64,000 bases of DNA from contig NZ_VOBG01000010.1 in NCBI RefSeq assembly GCF_008369295.1, positions 143,317 to 207,316 on the forward strand, in the 5' to 3' direction. Positions 28,174 to 36,616 of this stretch are shown in pieces. Each line of letters begins with the position of its first letter. The first letter of the stretch is position 1. Both the position numbers and the translations under genes were made by a program. The notes below the pieces were generated by a model that worked only from the letters and a program-made list of their open reading frames with translations, was not told the DNA's origin and made no database searches. Source of the stretch: Pseudomonas sp. ANT_H4. Its GTDB lineage: Bacteria > Pseudomonadota > Gammaproteobacteria > Pseudomonadales > Pseudomonadaceae.

Positions 28174-29939
28174 GGGTGCTCTCCAGTAAGGGTTGAGGAT
28201 TCGCCCGGGGTCAGGCTGACACGGGCGCTAAAGGGCGCGAGCAACGTGTCATTGACGGTTGAAACCGGGGTCACAAACAGGCTGTGGACACCTGTTGGGT
28301 GCTTGAAGGTGGCAGGACTCAGATTGAGGTCGATCTGCAGCACGCTGCCATCGCCAAGGCGCCAGCGGGCAGAGATCGCGCCTTGCCCCAGCACGTGTGC
28401 ACCCAGCGCCACGCTGCCCGGAAGATGCGGCACGATGTGTCGGTGGCGCAGGCTCAGCAACTGGCGGTACAGCTGGGAAGTGCTGCAATCGGCAAGGGCC
28501 GGGGCAGAACGGCGGAAGGTTTGCAGGGCGTTGGGATCGGGAATACGTTCGCGCCGCTCGGGGTCGGTGAAGGCGGCAAATTCGGCAAATTCGTTACGCC
28601 GACCTTCGCGCACCGCTTCAGCCAGCTCGCCGTGGTGGTCGGTAAAAAACAGGAACGGCTCTTCAGCGTTGACTTCATCGCCCATGAACATCAGCGGGAT
28701 CATCGGTGACATCAGCAGCAATGTCGTAGCGGCCTTCAATGCTTGGGGGGAACAGAGTTGATGCAGGCGTTCGCCCAGGGCACGGTTACCGATCTGGTCA
28801 TGGTTTTGTAGAAACAGCACAAATGCGCTGGGCGGCAAGTGCCTGCTTGGCTCACCGCGTTCACTGCCGTGACGGGTAGCGTGGCCCTGGTAGATAAAGC
28901 CTTCGCTCAGGCAGCGCGCCAGTTTGGCGGTGGGGTCGTCGGCAAAGTCGGCGTAGTAGGCATCGGTTTCGCCGGTCAGCAGCACGTGCAGGGCGTTGTG
29001 CCCGTCATCGTTCCACTGGGCATCGAAACCTTGCTCCAGCAGACTTGCCTGGTTGAATTCATTTTCCAGCACCAGCCACACGTAACGCCCCGAGTCCACT
29101 TGCTGACGGACCCGCTGGGCCAGTTCCTGGAGGAACTCGGGATCGTTGATGGCGTGCACCGCATCCAGGCGCAGGCCGTCGAAGCGGTACTCCAGCAACC
29201 ACATCAGGGCGTTGTCGATAAAGAACTCGCGCACTTCACGGCGGCGAAAGTCGATGCCGGCGCCCCAGGGCGTGTGAGTGTCTTCGCGAAAAAAACCCTT
29301 GGCGTACTGCCCCAGGTAATTACCGTCGGGGCCGAAGTGGTTGTAGACCACGTCGAGGATCACCGCCAACCCATGTTGGTGGGCGCTGTCGATCAGCTGT
29401 TTCAACTGGTCGGGGGAGCCGTAGGAGGATTGCGGGGCGTAGGGCAAGACCCCGTCGTAGCCCCAATTACGCTCGCCGGGGAACTGCGCCAGGGGCATCA
29501 GTTCAATGGCCGTGACACCCAACTCGGCCAGGCGCGGCAGTTGTTTCTCAACCTCGGCGTAGCCCCCCAGCACGCCCACGTGCAGCTCGTAGATAACCGC
29601 CTCATGCCAGGGCCGGCCCTGCCAGGCGCTGTGGCGCCAGCGGTAGGCCAGCGGATCGACCACGACACTGTGGCCATGCACGTCCGAGTGCTGAAGTCGC
29701 GAAGCCGGGTCAGGGACCTCCCGCTCACCGTCGATGTTGTAGCGGTAGCGAGTTCCCGCCGGACATTGCACTTGCACTACAAACCAGCCATCTGCCAGGG
29801 GCAGCATGGGAACAGATGTGCCTTCTTCCAACTCAACGCTGACATAAAACGCATCAGGCGCCCACAAAGCGAAACGGGTGTGTTGCGCGTCGAGCATGAT
29901 TGCGCCGTGGGGCCATGTTTCCAGAGTCCGTAACGGCAT
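28170..29939 (-). CDS. treZ: Malto-oligosyltrehalose trehalohydrolase TreZ
   Basis: Releases free trehalose from the product of TreY (GH13_10). 589 residues. A CBM48-like N-terminus (HTRFALWAPDAFYVSVELEEGT) comes before the barrel: VIYELHVGVLGGYAEVEKQLPRLAELGVTAIELMP, nucleophile in LRLDAVHAINDPEF (about D259), Glu in VLENEFNQASLL, and LFLQNHDQIGNRALGER. The protein ends with a beta-domain (LHVLGQG-like region). It starts 14 bases after the glgA stop and overlaps malQ by 4 bases. With TreY it makes trehalose from the GlgA product; the TreS enzyme across the locus then uses trehalose. Confidence 0.95.
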   Translation of the reverse strand: MPLRTLETWPHGAIMLDAQHTRFALWAPDAFYVSVELEEGTSVPMLPLADGWFVVQVQCPAGTRYRYNIDGEREVPDPASRLQHSDVHGHSVVVDPLAYRWRHSAWQGRPWHEAVIYELHVGVLGGYAEVEKQLPRLAELGVTAIELMPLAQFPGERNWGYDGVLPYAPQSSYGSPDQLKQLIDSAHQHGLAVILDVVYNHFGPDGNYLGQYAKGFFREDTHTPWGAGIDFRRREVREFFIDNALMWLLEYRFDGLRLDAVHAINDPEFLQELAQRVRQQVDSGRYVWLVLENEFNQASLLEQGFDAQWNDDGHNALHVLLTGETDAYYADFADDPTAKLARCLSEGFIYQGHATRHGSERGEPSRHLPPSAFVLFLQNHDQIGNRALGERLHQLCSPQALKAATTLLLMSPMIPLMFMGDEVNAEEPFLFFTDHHGELAEAVREGRRNEFAEFAAFTDPERRERIPDPNALQTFRRSAPALADCSTSQLYRQLLSLRHRHIVPHLPGSVALGAHVLGQGAISARWRLGDGSVLQIDLNLSPATFKHPTGVHSLFVTPVSTVNDTLLAPFSARVSLTPGESSTLTGEHP

Positions 29940-29953
29940 CTATAAAGACCTCT

Positions 29954-31513
29954 TTACTGTTTCCCCGATATTCCCAGGGTTTTCGCCACCAGTTGTTCGT
30001 AAAGTTCGGCGTAGGGCTCCACTGACTGGCACCAGTTGAACGGCGCGGCCATGGCCCGGCAACGCATGGCGTTGAGCAGGCCGGGGTAGGCAAAGACCTT
30101 GAACGCACGGCTCAAGGCAGCTTCGTAGCTTGGCACAGTGGATTCGTTGAACAGGAAACCAGTGACGCCATCCTCGATGGTGTCCGCCAGGCCGCCGGTG
30201 TTGCGAGCCACGGGCAACGAGCCGAAACGCTGGGCGTACATCTGGCTCAGGCCGCAGGGTTCATAGCGCGAGGGCATCAGCAGAAAGTCGCTGCCGGCAA
30301 ACATGCGTCGCGCGTCGGTTTCGTTGAAGCCGATACGTACGCCGATCTGACCGGGAAAGCGCAGGGCGAGGGCACGCATGGCCTGTTCTTCCTCGGGTTC
30401 GCCGCGACCGATGATTGCAATCTGTCCACCGGATTCGACGATAAAACTGGCCACTGCTTCGGTCAGGTCCAGGCCTTTCTGGTAGACCAACCGAGAAACT
30501 ACGGCAAACAGCGGGCCGGTGGAGTCGTGCAAGCCGAACAGGTTACGTACATGGGCCGCGTTTACGGCCTTGCCTTCCCAATCACCGATATTGAACGGGT
30601 GGGTCAGGTGCGGGTCGGTGGACGATTCCCAGCTTTCATCGATGCCATTGGGAATGCCGCTGAGCAGGCCTTGCTGGGTCTTGCTTGCAAGGAAGCCATC
30701 TAGACCGCAGCCGAACTCCGGGGTGGTGATTTCCTGGGCGTACGTGGCGCTGACCGTGGTGATGTGGCTGGAATAGGCCATGCCAGCTTTTAAAAACGAC
30801 AGTTTGCCGTAGAACTCCATCCCCTCCTGTTGCAAGGCATGCTCGGGAATCCCCAGCTCCGGGCACGAGGCCAGGCTGACCACCCCCTGGTAGGCGAGGT
30901 TATGGATGGTGAACAGCGTGGGTGTGCGTGAACCACGCCAGTGCATATAAGCCGGAGCCAGGCCTGCTGGCCAGTCATGGGCGTGCACCAGGTCAGGGCA
31001 CCAGTGGATTTGCGCCAGGTTGGCGGCAATATCGGCGGCGGCCAGGCCCAGGCGGGCGAAGCGGATATGGTTGTCTGGCCAGTCGCGACCATTGTTGGCG
31101 CCGTAGGGCGTGCCTTCACGCTCATAGAGTTCGGGGCAGATCAGCACATAGATGACCAGGCCGTCCTTGAGGTCCATGCGCCCGATCTTGCAAGGCGGTA
31201 GCGCAGCATGGCCGCCCAGCTCGCCGATGATATGAATGGGGTTGTCGCTCTCCAGCACCTGCGGGTAGCCGGGAATCAACACGCGTACATCGTGCAGGTG
31301 GGCCATGGCCCTGGGCAGGGCGGCGGAGACGTCGCCCAGGCCACCGGTTTTCACCAGATCGGCGAGCTCCGAGGTGACAAACAGCACTTTCTTGCGATTG
31401 GGGTTTTGAGACGAGACCGGCCGTACCGTGTTGGGAAGGTCCACCAATGAGGTAGGCCCGCCAATTGGCTGACTAAAACGCTCTCCCTGAGTATCTAAAT
31501 CGGCACTGATCAT
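29954..31513 (-). CDS. glgA: Glycogen synthase GlgA (GT5)
   Basis: Elongates alpha-1,4-glucan from a nucleotide-glucose donor. The KTGGLGDVSAALPRAM loop is the donor/acceptor signature of GT5 enzymes. VSRLVYQKGLDLTEAV, PSRYEPCGLSQMYAQRFGSLPVARNTGGLADTIED and GIDESWESSTD are also present. At 519 residues it has about 40 extra N-terminal residues before the usual start (KKVLFVTSELADLVKTGG); these are polar and look unstructured. The start at 31513 has GGGAGAG 5-6 bases upstream; an in-frame extension to 31573 is less supported. No glgC lies in the window, so the donor supply is unknown. First gene of the leftward operon; its promoter should be in 31514-31840. Confidence 0.93.
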   Translation of the reverse strand: MISADLDTQGERFSQPIGGPTSLVDLPNTVRPVSSQNPNRKKVLFVTSELADLVKTGGLGDVSAALPRAMAHLHDVRVLIPGYPQVLESDNPIHIIGELGGHAALPPCKIGRMDLKDGLVIYVLICPELYEREGTPYGANNGRDWPDNHIRFARLGLAAADIAANLAQIHWCPDLVHAHDWPAGLAPAYMHWRGSRTPTLFTIHNLAYQGVVSLASCPELGIPEHALQQEGMEFYGKLSFLKAGMAYSSHITTVSATYAQEITTPEFGCGLDGFLASKTQQGLLSGIPNGIDESWESSTDPHLTHPFNIGDWEGKAVNAAHVRNLFGLHDSTGPLFAVVSRLVYQKGLDLTEAVASFIVESGGQIAIIGRGEPEEEQAMRALALRFPGQIGVRIGFNETDARRMFAGSDFLLMPSRYEPCGLSQMYAQRFGSLPVARNTGGLADTIEDGVTGFLFNESTVPSYEAALSRAFKVFAYPGLLNAMRCRAMAAPFNWCQSVEPYAELYEQLVAKTLGISGKQ

Positions 31514-31839
31514 AGTTCTCTCCCATGGTTGGTCGGCTGATAGCTTTGAGCCATCGGCGATGATTGACCGCATCCTGCGGCCAGGCGCACAAGCGCTACA
31601 CAGACTGGCAAGCCTTATGCCAGTTGCGCTGGAGTCGTAAATAGAGTGGATGGACGGGCGTTCGGCGTGAACCTTCAGCGCTCGCCTTACCTTAAACCTG
31701 ACCTACGGCAGAGTTAGAAAGTTTCGATTTTTTGCGGGGGCTTTTCTTTTGGTTGCGACCCATCGGTCATGAGTCTAGGCCAGATCCCAGAGCCTGTGGG
31801 CTGTGTGGGTATTTTTGTAGGACAAAATTTTTAATAGGT

Positions 31840-32695
31840 ATCTACACATTTCTTGAGGTTGCTGATGGCTGGGTTCTAGGGGGGCTATTGAGTACATATC
31901 CGTTGTTGCGGTAACGGCTGCTGGTGGTTTCGCTCTTACAGCGACTCACTTTCGAAAAGCCGGAATGCCGGCCCAGACGAAAGTAAGCAAAGCGCTCCTG
32001 CCCTACCTATTGGCACCTCGCTGTGGCTCGGCGTGCCTTCACTCCGGCATTGCTCCGTGGGTCGCCGCGCTGGGCCATCCCTGGCCCAGCGCGGCTAAAC
32101 CGGCATCCTTGCCGGTTTACCCACTGCGCAATATCTGCGTTCGGCCTCTGGTTTTATGGGCAGGCAGATCAAGAGCCAGATCAAGAGCAGAGCAAAAACC
32201 AGTCCGCTTTTCTGTAGGAGCGAGCTTGCTCGCGAAGAACCTGAGGGCACCGCGGTGATTCAGGATGCCAGCGTCATCGTTAACGACCATCGCGAGCAAG
32301 CTCGCTCCTACATTTTCACCACTCAGGTCGGCTACCAGGCCGCCGTGCTTTTGATCTTGATCTAAGGCGCCCTGTTAAACCACGATGGCTGAACGCAGGT
32401 ATTGATCCGTGGGTAAACCGGCAGGACGCCGGTTTAGCCGTGTTGGGCCAAGGATGGCCCATCGCGGCGGCCCACGGAGCAATGCCGGAGTGAAGGCATG
32501 CCGAGCCACAGCGAGGCACCAAGTGGTGGGGCAAGAGCGCTTTGGTTACTTTCGTCTGGGCCGGCATTCCGGCTTTTCGAAAGTGACACGCCGTAAGGGC
32601 GTAACCCTAAGCCGCCCTGACTAAAATAACGGATATGTACCCAAGCCCAGTCCAGCCTGAAAACCCTGCCGGCAAAGATGCATAGATACCCATGG
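31840..32695. repeat. Large imperfect inverted repeat (nested palindrome), non-coding island
   Basis: Arms of roughly 325-355 bases (about 31840-32165 and 32340-32695) are inverted copies of each other. A perfect 41-base match is seen at 31946-31986 against 32546-32586, starting TCACTTTCGAAAAGCCGG. The matched arms also share GGCACCTCGCTGTGGCTCGG-like and CTTCACTCCGGCATTGCTCC segments, differing by scattered substitutions. The centre of symmetry, about 32265, coincides with the REPIN. Short open frames occur on both arms but mirror each other and lack starts. From 31514 to 33031 I see no convincing gene; 31514-31840 should carry the glgA promoter and is AT-rich. Confidence 0.75.
32213..32312. 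repeat. REPIN: two inverted REP hairpins
   Basis: REP 1 (32213-32236) reads TGTAGGAGCGAGCTTGCTCG. REP 2 (32289-32312) is its inverse, ending CTCGCTCCTACA. About 52 bases separate them. Two REPs in opposite orientation at this distance form the mobile unit called a REPIN, spread by RAYT transposases in P. fluorescens. No RAYT gene is in the window. Confidence 0.75.
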
Positions 32696-32757
32696 CAGGC
32701 ATACCACCACAACCCGCGTGCCACATTCAGGCGCCAGCGGATTCGGTTCATGTGCCG

Positions 32758-32832
32758 TTATTGGTCGCGGCTGGCGCGCCGAATGTCAAAACGCTCGATA
32801 ATGGTGCGCTGATGCTCCGGCGCCAGGAACAT
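32758..32832 (-). pseudogene. Possible 3' coding relic
   Basis: A 24-codon frame (MFLAPEHQRTIIERFDIRRA...) with Pseudomonas-like codons ends in TAA at 32758. It has no spaced ribosome site and no extended upstream frame. It may be the tail of a lost gene at the edge of the repeat island. I do not recognise the parent family; chance is possible. Confidence 0.2.
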
Positions 32833-33031
32833 CCTCTTGGGCCTAACTTTCGGGGCAGCCTGAACCTGTCGGCTACCCACTCAATGCCCAGACCGGGCAG
32901 CACGCTATCGCTGGCCAGCGCGTAACCGGGATAACGAAGGAGGCAGAGCTGCTAGGGTATAGTTCAACTTGACGCCGCCCAAAGGAAGATCAGCCTGGGC
33001 CCAGAAAAACCCCATAACAGTTGGGAAACTC

Positions 33032-33835
33032 ATGCTGACTGCTTTTTTGCAGTATCCCGTTTCATTTGGCGACCCAGCAGCAAATTTCAAGCAGATTCGC
33101 GACAGTGTAGACGCGGCACAATTTGATCTCCTGGTCATGCCCGAGCTTTGCACCATCGGTTATTTTCACAGCTCGCGTGAGGCATTGTTTCTTCATGCTG
33201 AATCAGCGTTCGATGGGCCAACCGCGCAGTTCTTACTGCAACTATCGGCAGACAAGAATGCAACGCTAATTGCTGGCATCGCTGAGCGTGACGGCGATCA
33301 CATCTACAACACGGCGATTGTCGTATCGCGCGGGCGCTGGCTGGGGAAACAACGCAAGTGCCACCTGTCACGCATAGAAAAGCCCCTTTTTACCCCAGGC
33401 GATGCATTAGCGTGCTTCGATGACGGAATCTGCCGTTTTGGCGTTCTTACTTGTTTTGACCTCTGGATGCCAGAAGCCGCTCGCCTGCTGGTGCGCCAAG
33501 GTGCGCAGTTATTGTGTTGCCCAGCCAACTATGGTGGACCCTGGACAACCCAGCTTGCGCGCATTCGGGCAATGGAAAACGCCACTCCGCTAATCTGTGC
33601 CAATCGTACCGGTGTGGAAATGTATGCAGGCGAAGAGGCGACATTCAGAGGTGAAAGCCAAATTGTCGGGCCTATGGGAGAAGTTTGGGCATCCGCCACA
33701 GAAAAGACGTCGCTTGGCTTGTCGACAATCGACCCAGCTGCGCATGTTCTCAAGGCGAATCCTATGTGTGATGACTTGATGGAAGAGGCAAGTCGCTATG
33801 CTTTATCTTTCGCCCCCAGCCGGAACCTCCCCTAA
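33032..33835 (+). CDS. Nitrilase-superfamily carbon-nitrogen hydrolase
   Basis: Thiol amidohydrolase of about 267 residues, cytoplasmic. The Glu-Lys-Cys triad is visible: Glu in LLVMPELCTIGYF, Lys in GKQRKCHLS, Cys in GVLTCFDLWMPEAARLL. It also has NANRTG-like CANRTGVEMYAGEEATFRGESQIVGPMGE, as in the amidase/N-carbamoyl branches. Substrate cannot be told. I start at MLTAFLQYPVSF (33032), where other members begin; the site upstream (GGGAA) is weak, and a longer frame to 32969 is less likely. Codon use is less GC-biased than in the neighbours, and the gene stands alone beside a repeat island, which suggests acquisition by transfer. Confidence 0.82.
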   Translation: MLTAFLQYPVSFGDPAANFKQIRDSVDAAQFDLLVMPELCTIGYFHSSREALFLHAESAFDGPTAQFLLQLSADKNATLIAGIAERDGDHIYNTAIVVSRGRWLGKQRKCHLSRIEKPLFTPGDALACFDDGICRFGVLTCFDLWMPEAARLLVRQGAQLLCCPANYGGPWTTQLARIRAMENATPLICANRTGVEMYAGEEATFRGESQIVGPMGEVWASATEKTSLGLSTIDPAAHVLKANPMCDDLMEEASRYALSFAPSRNLP

Positions 33836-33943
33836 ATGCCGCAAATCGCAGCTTCGCTCTCACTGAGCCTATCTGCAGTTACAGCCCAGTGACATGCTCC
33901 TCACGGCCCTGATGCCATTCACCAGAACCTCAAAAGGTTGGAT

Positions 33944-34957
33944 TTAAAGGGAGTTGAGCCCTTGCAGCAGCGCCTTGTGGAACTGCGCTGGCTCTTCCAT
34001 CTGCGGTGCATGGCCCAGGCCCGGGAACTCCACCAGGGTGGCGTGGGGAATCAGCTTGGCCACTTGTTTGCCCAACACTTCGTAGTGGCCGATCTTCGCC
34101 TTGACCGCTGGCGGCGCAATATCGCTGCCAATGGCCGTGGTGTCGGACGTGCCGATCAGCAACAGGGTAGGCATCTGCAAGTCCTTGAACTCGTAGTACA
34201 CGGGCTGGGTGAAGATCATGTCGTAAATCAGCGCCGAGTTCCACGCCACCTGGGTATGGCCGGGGCCTTTGTTCAGGCCGGCAAGCATCTCGACCCAGCG
34301 GTCGAACTCCGGCTTCCAGCGCCCGCCGTAGTAGGTGGTGCGCTCATAGTTGCGGATGCCTTCGGCACTCAGCTTCAGCTCGCGCTCGTACCATTGGTCG
34401 ACGCTGCGATAGGGCACGCCGAGGGCTTTCCAGTCTTCCAGGCCAATGGGGTTGACCAGCGCCAGTTGCTCGGTTTGCTGCGGATAAAGCAGGGCGTAGC
34501 GTGTGGCGAGCATGCCACCGGTGGAGTGGCCCAGCAAAGTGGCTTTCTGGATGCCAAGCTTTTCCAGCAGTTGGTGAGTGTTGATTGCCAGTTGCTGGAA
34601 GCTGTATTGGTAATGATCCGGTTTGCTGGAGGTGCAAAAGCCGATTTGATCGGGAGCGATTACCCGGTAACCAGCGTCGCTCAGGGCCTTGATCGAGTCG
34701 TCCCAGGTGGCGCCGCAGAAGTTCTTACCATGCATCAGTACGATGCTGCGACCGTTGCCCTTGCCCTTGGCGGGTACGTCCATGTAGCCCATTTGCAGGG
34801 CCTTGCCCTGGGACTGGAAGCTGAAGTGTTCGATTGGGTAAGGGTATTCAAAACCTTGCAGCTCAGGCCCGTAAGCTGGGCCTTCGCTCGCGGCGAAAGC
34901 GGGAAGGGTGCTGCCGAGCAGCAGGCCGGCAAGGCAAAACGAGCGAGATATAGACAT
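33944..34957 (-). CDS. Exported alpha/beta-hydrolase
   Basis: 337 residues with a clear Sec signal (FCLAGLLLGSTLPAFA, cleavage after AFA), so periplasmic. It has an alpha/beta-hydrolase core: oxyanion region SIVLMHGKNFCGATWDD, nucleophile elbow LLGHSTGGMLATRYAL (Ser in GHSTG), an Asp in LLIGTSDTTAIG and the His in FPGLGHAPQMEEP. Such proteins include esterases, lactonases and haloperoxidase-like enzymes; the substrate is unknown. It may share a transcript with the downstream-facing membrane gene cluster at 35022-35903 on the same strand, but a 64-base gap separates them. Convergent with the nitrilase-type gene. Confidence 0.85.
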   Translation of the reverse strand: MSISRSFCLAGLLLGSTLPAFAASEGPAYGPELQGFEYPYPIEHFSFQSQGKALQMGYMDVPAKGKGNGRSIVLMHGKNFCGATWDDSIKALSDAGYRVIAPDQIGFCTSSKPDHYQYSFQQLAINTHQLLEKLGIQKATLLGHSTGGMLATRYALLYPQQTEQLALVNPIGLEDWKALGVPYRSVDQWYERELKLSAEGIRNYERTTYYGGRWKPEFDRWVEMLAGLNKGPGHTQVAWNSALIYDMIFTQPVYYEFKDLQMPTLLLIGTSDTTAIGSDIAPPAVKAKIGHYEVLGKQVAKLIPHATLVEFPGLGHAPQMEEPAQFHKALLQGLNSL

Positions 34958-35021
34958 GGGCGGGCTCCAAAGACGATGCCCGGATGCTGTCGCGCAGGGA
35001 TTAAGCGTAGATTAACGCCGG

Positions 35022-35453
35022 TCAGATCCAGTGCAGGGTCAGCATCGCCAGCACCCCGTAGCGGGTACCTTTGGCCAGGCTCACGATCAGCAAAAAACGC
35101 CATAACGGCTCGCGCATCACCCCAGCCACCAGTGTCAGTGGATCGCCGATGATCGGCAGCCAACTGAGCAGCAACGACCAATGCCCCCAGCGCTGATAGT
35201 GAACGCGTGCCTTATCCAGCTTCGCGGAGCTGACGGGGAACCAGCGGCGGTCCTTGAAACGGTCAACCGAGCGGCCCAGCAGCCAGTTAACCACTGAGCC
35301 CAGGACATTACCAAGGGTGGCGATGGCAAGGAGTAACCACAGGCTGTAATGGCCGCTGAGCAGCAGCCCCACCAGCACCGCTTCCGATTGCATCGGCAAC
35401 AGCGTCGCCGCACCGAAAGCGGCGAAAAACAGTCCCAGGTAGCCCGCCAGCAT
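35022..35453 (-). CDS. YqaA-type small DedA/SNARE-associated membrane protein
   Basis: 143 residues with four hydrophobic segments. It carries the VTT/DedA hallmark region GNVLGSVVNWLLGR and WHWSLLLSWLPIIGDPLTLVAGVMR, where the G-D-P stretch is typical of YqaA proteins. Larger DedA relatives flip or move lipids such as undecaprenyl phosphate; YqaA function is not established. It ends in LTLHWI. The gene lies 3 bases after the DUF411 gene, so the two form one transcript. Confidence 0.8.
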   Translation of the reverse strand: MLAGYLGLFFAAFGAATLLPMQSEAVLVGLLLSGHYSLWLLLAIATLGNVLGSVVNWLLGRSVDRFKDRRWFPVSSAKLDKARVHYQRWGHWSLLLSWLPIIGDPLTLVAGVMREPLWRFLLIVSLAKGTRYGVLAMLTLHWI

Positions 35454-35456
35454 CGA

Positions 35457-35903
35457 TCAGTGTACCGGGTAGTCAGCGATCACTACGTCTTTGCCTTCGC
35501 GGGTCAGGCCGATGACCTGAAAAGGGTGGCTCATGCCGTCCGTTTCCATCCCCGGCGAGCCCATTGGCATGCCCGGTGCGGCGACGCCCAGCAGATCGTC
35601 GCGCTTGCGCAGGGCCAGAACCTGCTCTGCGGGCACATGGCCTTCGACGAATTTACCGTCGATCACCGCCGTGTGGCAGGACCCCAGGCGCGGCGCAACA
35701 CCCAGGCGCTGCTTGACTGCGCTCATGTCGGTTTCGACAAGGTCATTGACCTTGAAACCGTTGCTTTCCAGGTGGCTGATCCATTTTTTGCAGCAACCGC
35801 AATTGGCATCGCGATGCACATCAATCGGGATCAGCTCGGCAGCCTGGGCCAGGGTAGTCATGAACAGGGCCGACAGCAGGGTCAGGCGCAGGGTGGTTTT
35901 CAT
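35457..35903 (-). CDS. DUF411 periplasmic metal-binding protein
   Basis: 148 residues with a signal peptide (LRLTLLSALFMTTLAQAA). The mature part has the DUF411 motif DVHRDANCGCCKKWISHLESNGF, a CxCC site, and LGSCHTAVIDGKFVEGHVPAEQVLAL. A Met-rich loop near residue 120 (GMPMGSPGMETDGMSH) is typical of copper-handling proteins. DUF411 proteins often accompany copper or other metal resistance genes, so a copper role is likely but inferred; no other copper gene lies here. I use the ATG at 35903; one four codons earlier (35915) lacks a ribosome site. Confidence 0.82.
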   Translation of the reverse strand: MKTTLRLTLLSALFMTTLAQAAELIPIDVHRDANCGCCKKWISHLESNGFKVNDLVETDMSAVKQRLGVAPRLGSCHTAVIDGKFVEGHVPAEQVLALRKRDDLLGVAAPGMPMGSPGMETDGMSHPFQVIGLTREGKDVVIADYPVH

Positions 35904-36002
35904 CGAAGGTCCCATAGGTAACGAAATGTACGGAGATAACGCATTCTCCGCGCTTTTGAGAAAAGGGTCGCCTGGTTATGTTTCGAGATTATACGGAAGG
36001 TT

Positions 36003-36043
36003 GACAGCTCCAGGACGCAGTAGCCTAGCGTCCTAGAGCTGTC
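36003..36043. repeat. Inverted repeat, 15 of 16 bases paired
   Basis: Arms 36003-36018 (GACAGCTCCAGGACGC) and 36028-36043 (GCGTCCTAGAGCTGTC) pair with one mismatch around a 9-base loop. It sits downstream of the SRPBCC gene and upstream of the DUF411 gene, both leftward. No T tract follows on the minus strand, so it is at best an imperfect terminator. Confidence 0.5.
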
Positions 36044-36077
36044 GGCAAACTGAGGGGAAGATGACGGTTTTGTCAGG

Positions 36078-36527
36078 TCAGGCGTTTTCCAGGTGTTGCT
36101 TGAGCTGCTCCAGAGCCTGATTCGACAGTTCTGTCATGCGCTCATGCAGGGTGGTGAGTTGCAACTCAGTCTCATAACTGAGAACGCGCTTGAACAGGGT
36201 GCCGCTGCCTTGCGCCTGCAGAACGTAGTGAATGCAGCCATCCACTGCCGGTGAAGTGAATACAGTCTTGAACTCACGGGGCGGCACGGCGATTTGCACC
36301 CTGTAGCTCAAGGGCACTCGCACGCCCAGCAGGTCGATCATTTCGGTGAAACGGTGGCCGGCGGGCAGCGAACCGTGGGTGCCAGTGTCGGCACTCAGGG
36401 AAGTTGGATGCCACTCATGCCAGCGATCCGGTTGGGTCACGTAGTCGTAGACAGCTTCGATGGGGGCCTGGATATAGCGTTCCTGGCTGATCCGCTCAAG
36501 GCGGTTCGGCTGCTCAACGGCATTCAT
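36078..36527 (-). CDS. SRPBCC (START-like) family protein
   Basis: 149 residues without signal peptide. The start ISQERYIQAPIEAVYDYVTQPDRWHEWHPTS is the typical SRPBCC opening, with a hydrophobic cavity fold predicted. The middle (LLGVRVPLSYRVQIAVPPREFKTVFTS) and the C-terminal helix (LHERMTELSNQALEQLKQHLENA) complete the fold. These proteins bind hydrophobic ligands such as polyketides or lipids, or act as coenzyme Q carriers; the ligand here is unknown. Monocistronic, upstream of the DUF411 gene. Confidence 0.8.
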   Translation of the reverse strand: MNAVEQPNRLERISQERYIQAPIEAVYDYVTQPDRWHEWHPTSLSADTGTHGSLPAGHRFTEMIDLLGVRVPLSYRVQIAVPPREFKTVFTSPAVDGCIHYVLQAQGSGTLFKRVLSYETELQLTTLHERMTELSNQALEQLKQHLENA

Positions 36528-36580
36528 GACACACCTCCTGTGTGGCGAAAGTGGGCACTAGGACTGTCAGAATAGTCGCG

Positions 36581-36601
36581 CTCCCGTACATCGCACGGGA
36601 G
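36581..36601 (-). terminator. Candidate hairpin after the chemoreceptor gene
   Basis: Stem CTCCCGT (36581-36587) with ACGGGAG (36595-36601), 7-base loop, just past the stop of the leftward chemoreceptor gene at 36617. The U-rich stretch lies on the + strand side, so on the minus strand it is a weak terminator. Confidence 0.3.
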
Positions 36602-36616
36602 TGTTCGGGCTTTTTG

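Noticed and set aside
31965..32567. Several open frames in the repeat island (for example MPAQTKVSKALLPYLL and its mirror copy)
   Set aside because: The frames sit on both arms of an inverted repeat and mirror each other, with no ribosome sites; they are repeat-derived.
33938..35152. + strand open frame of 404 codons
   Set aside because: Antisense to the exported hydrolase and YqaA-type genes; no motifs or ribosome site.
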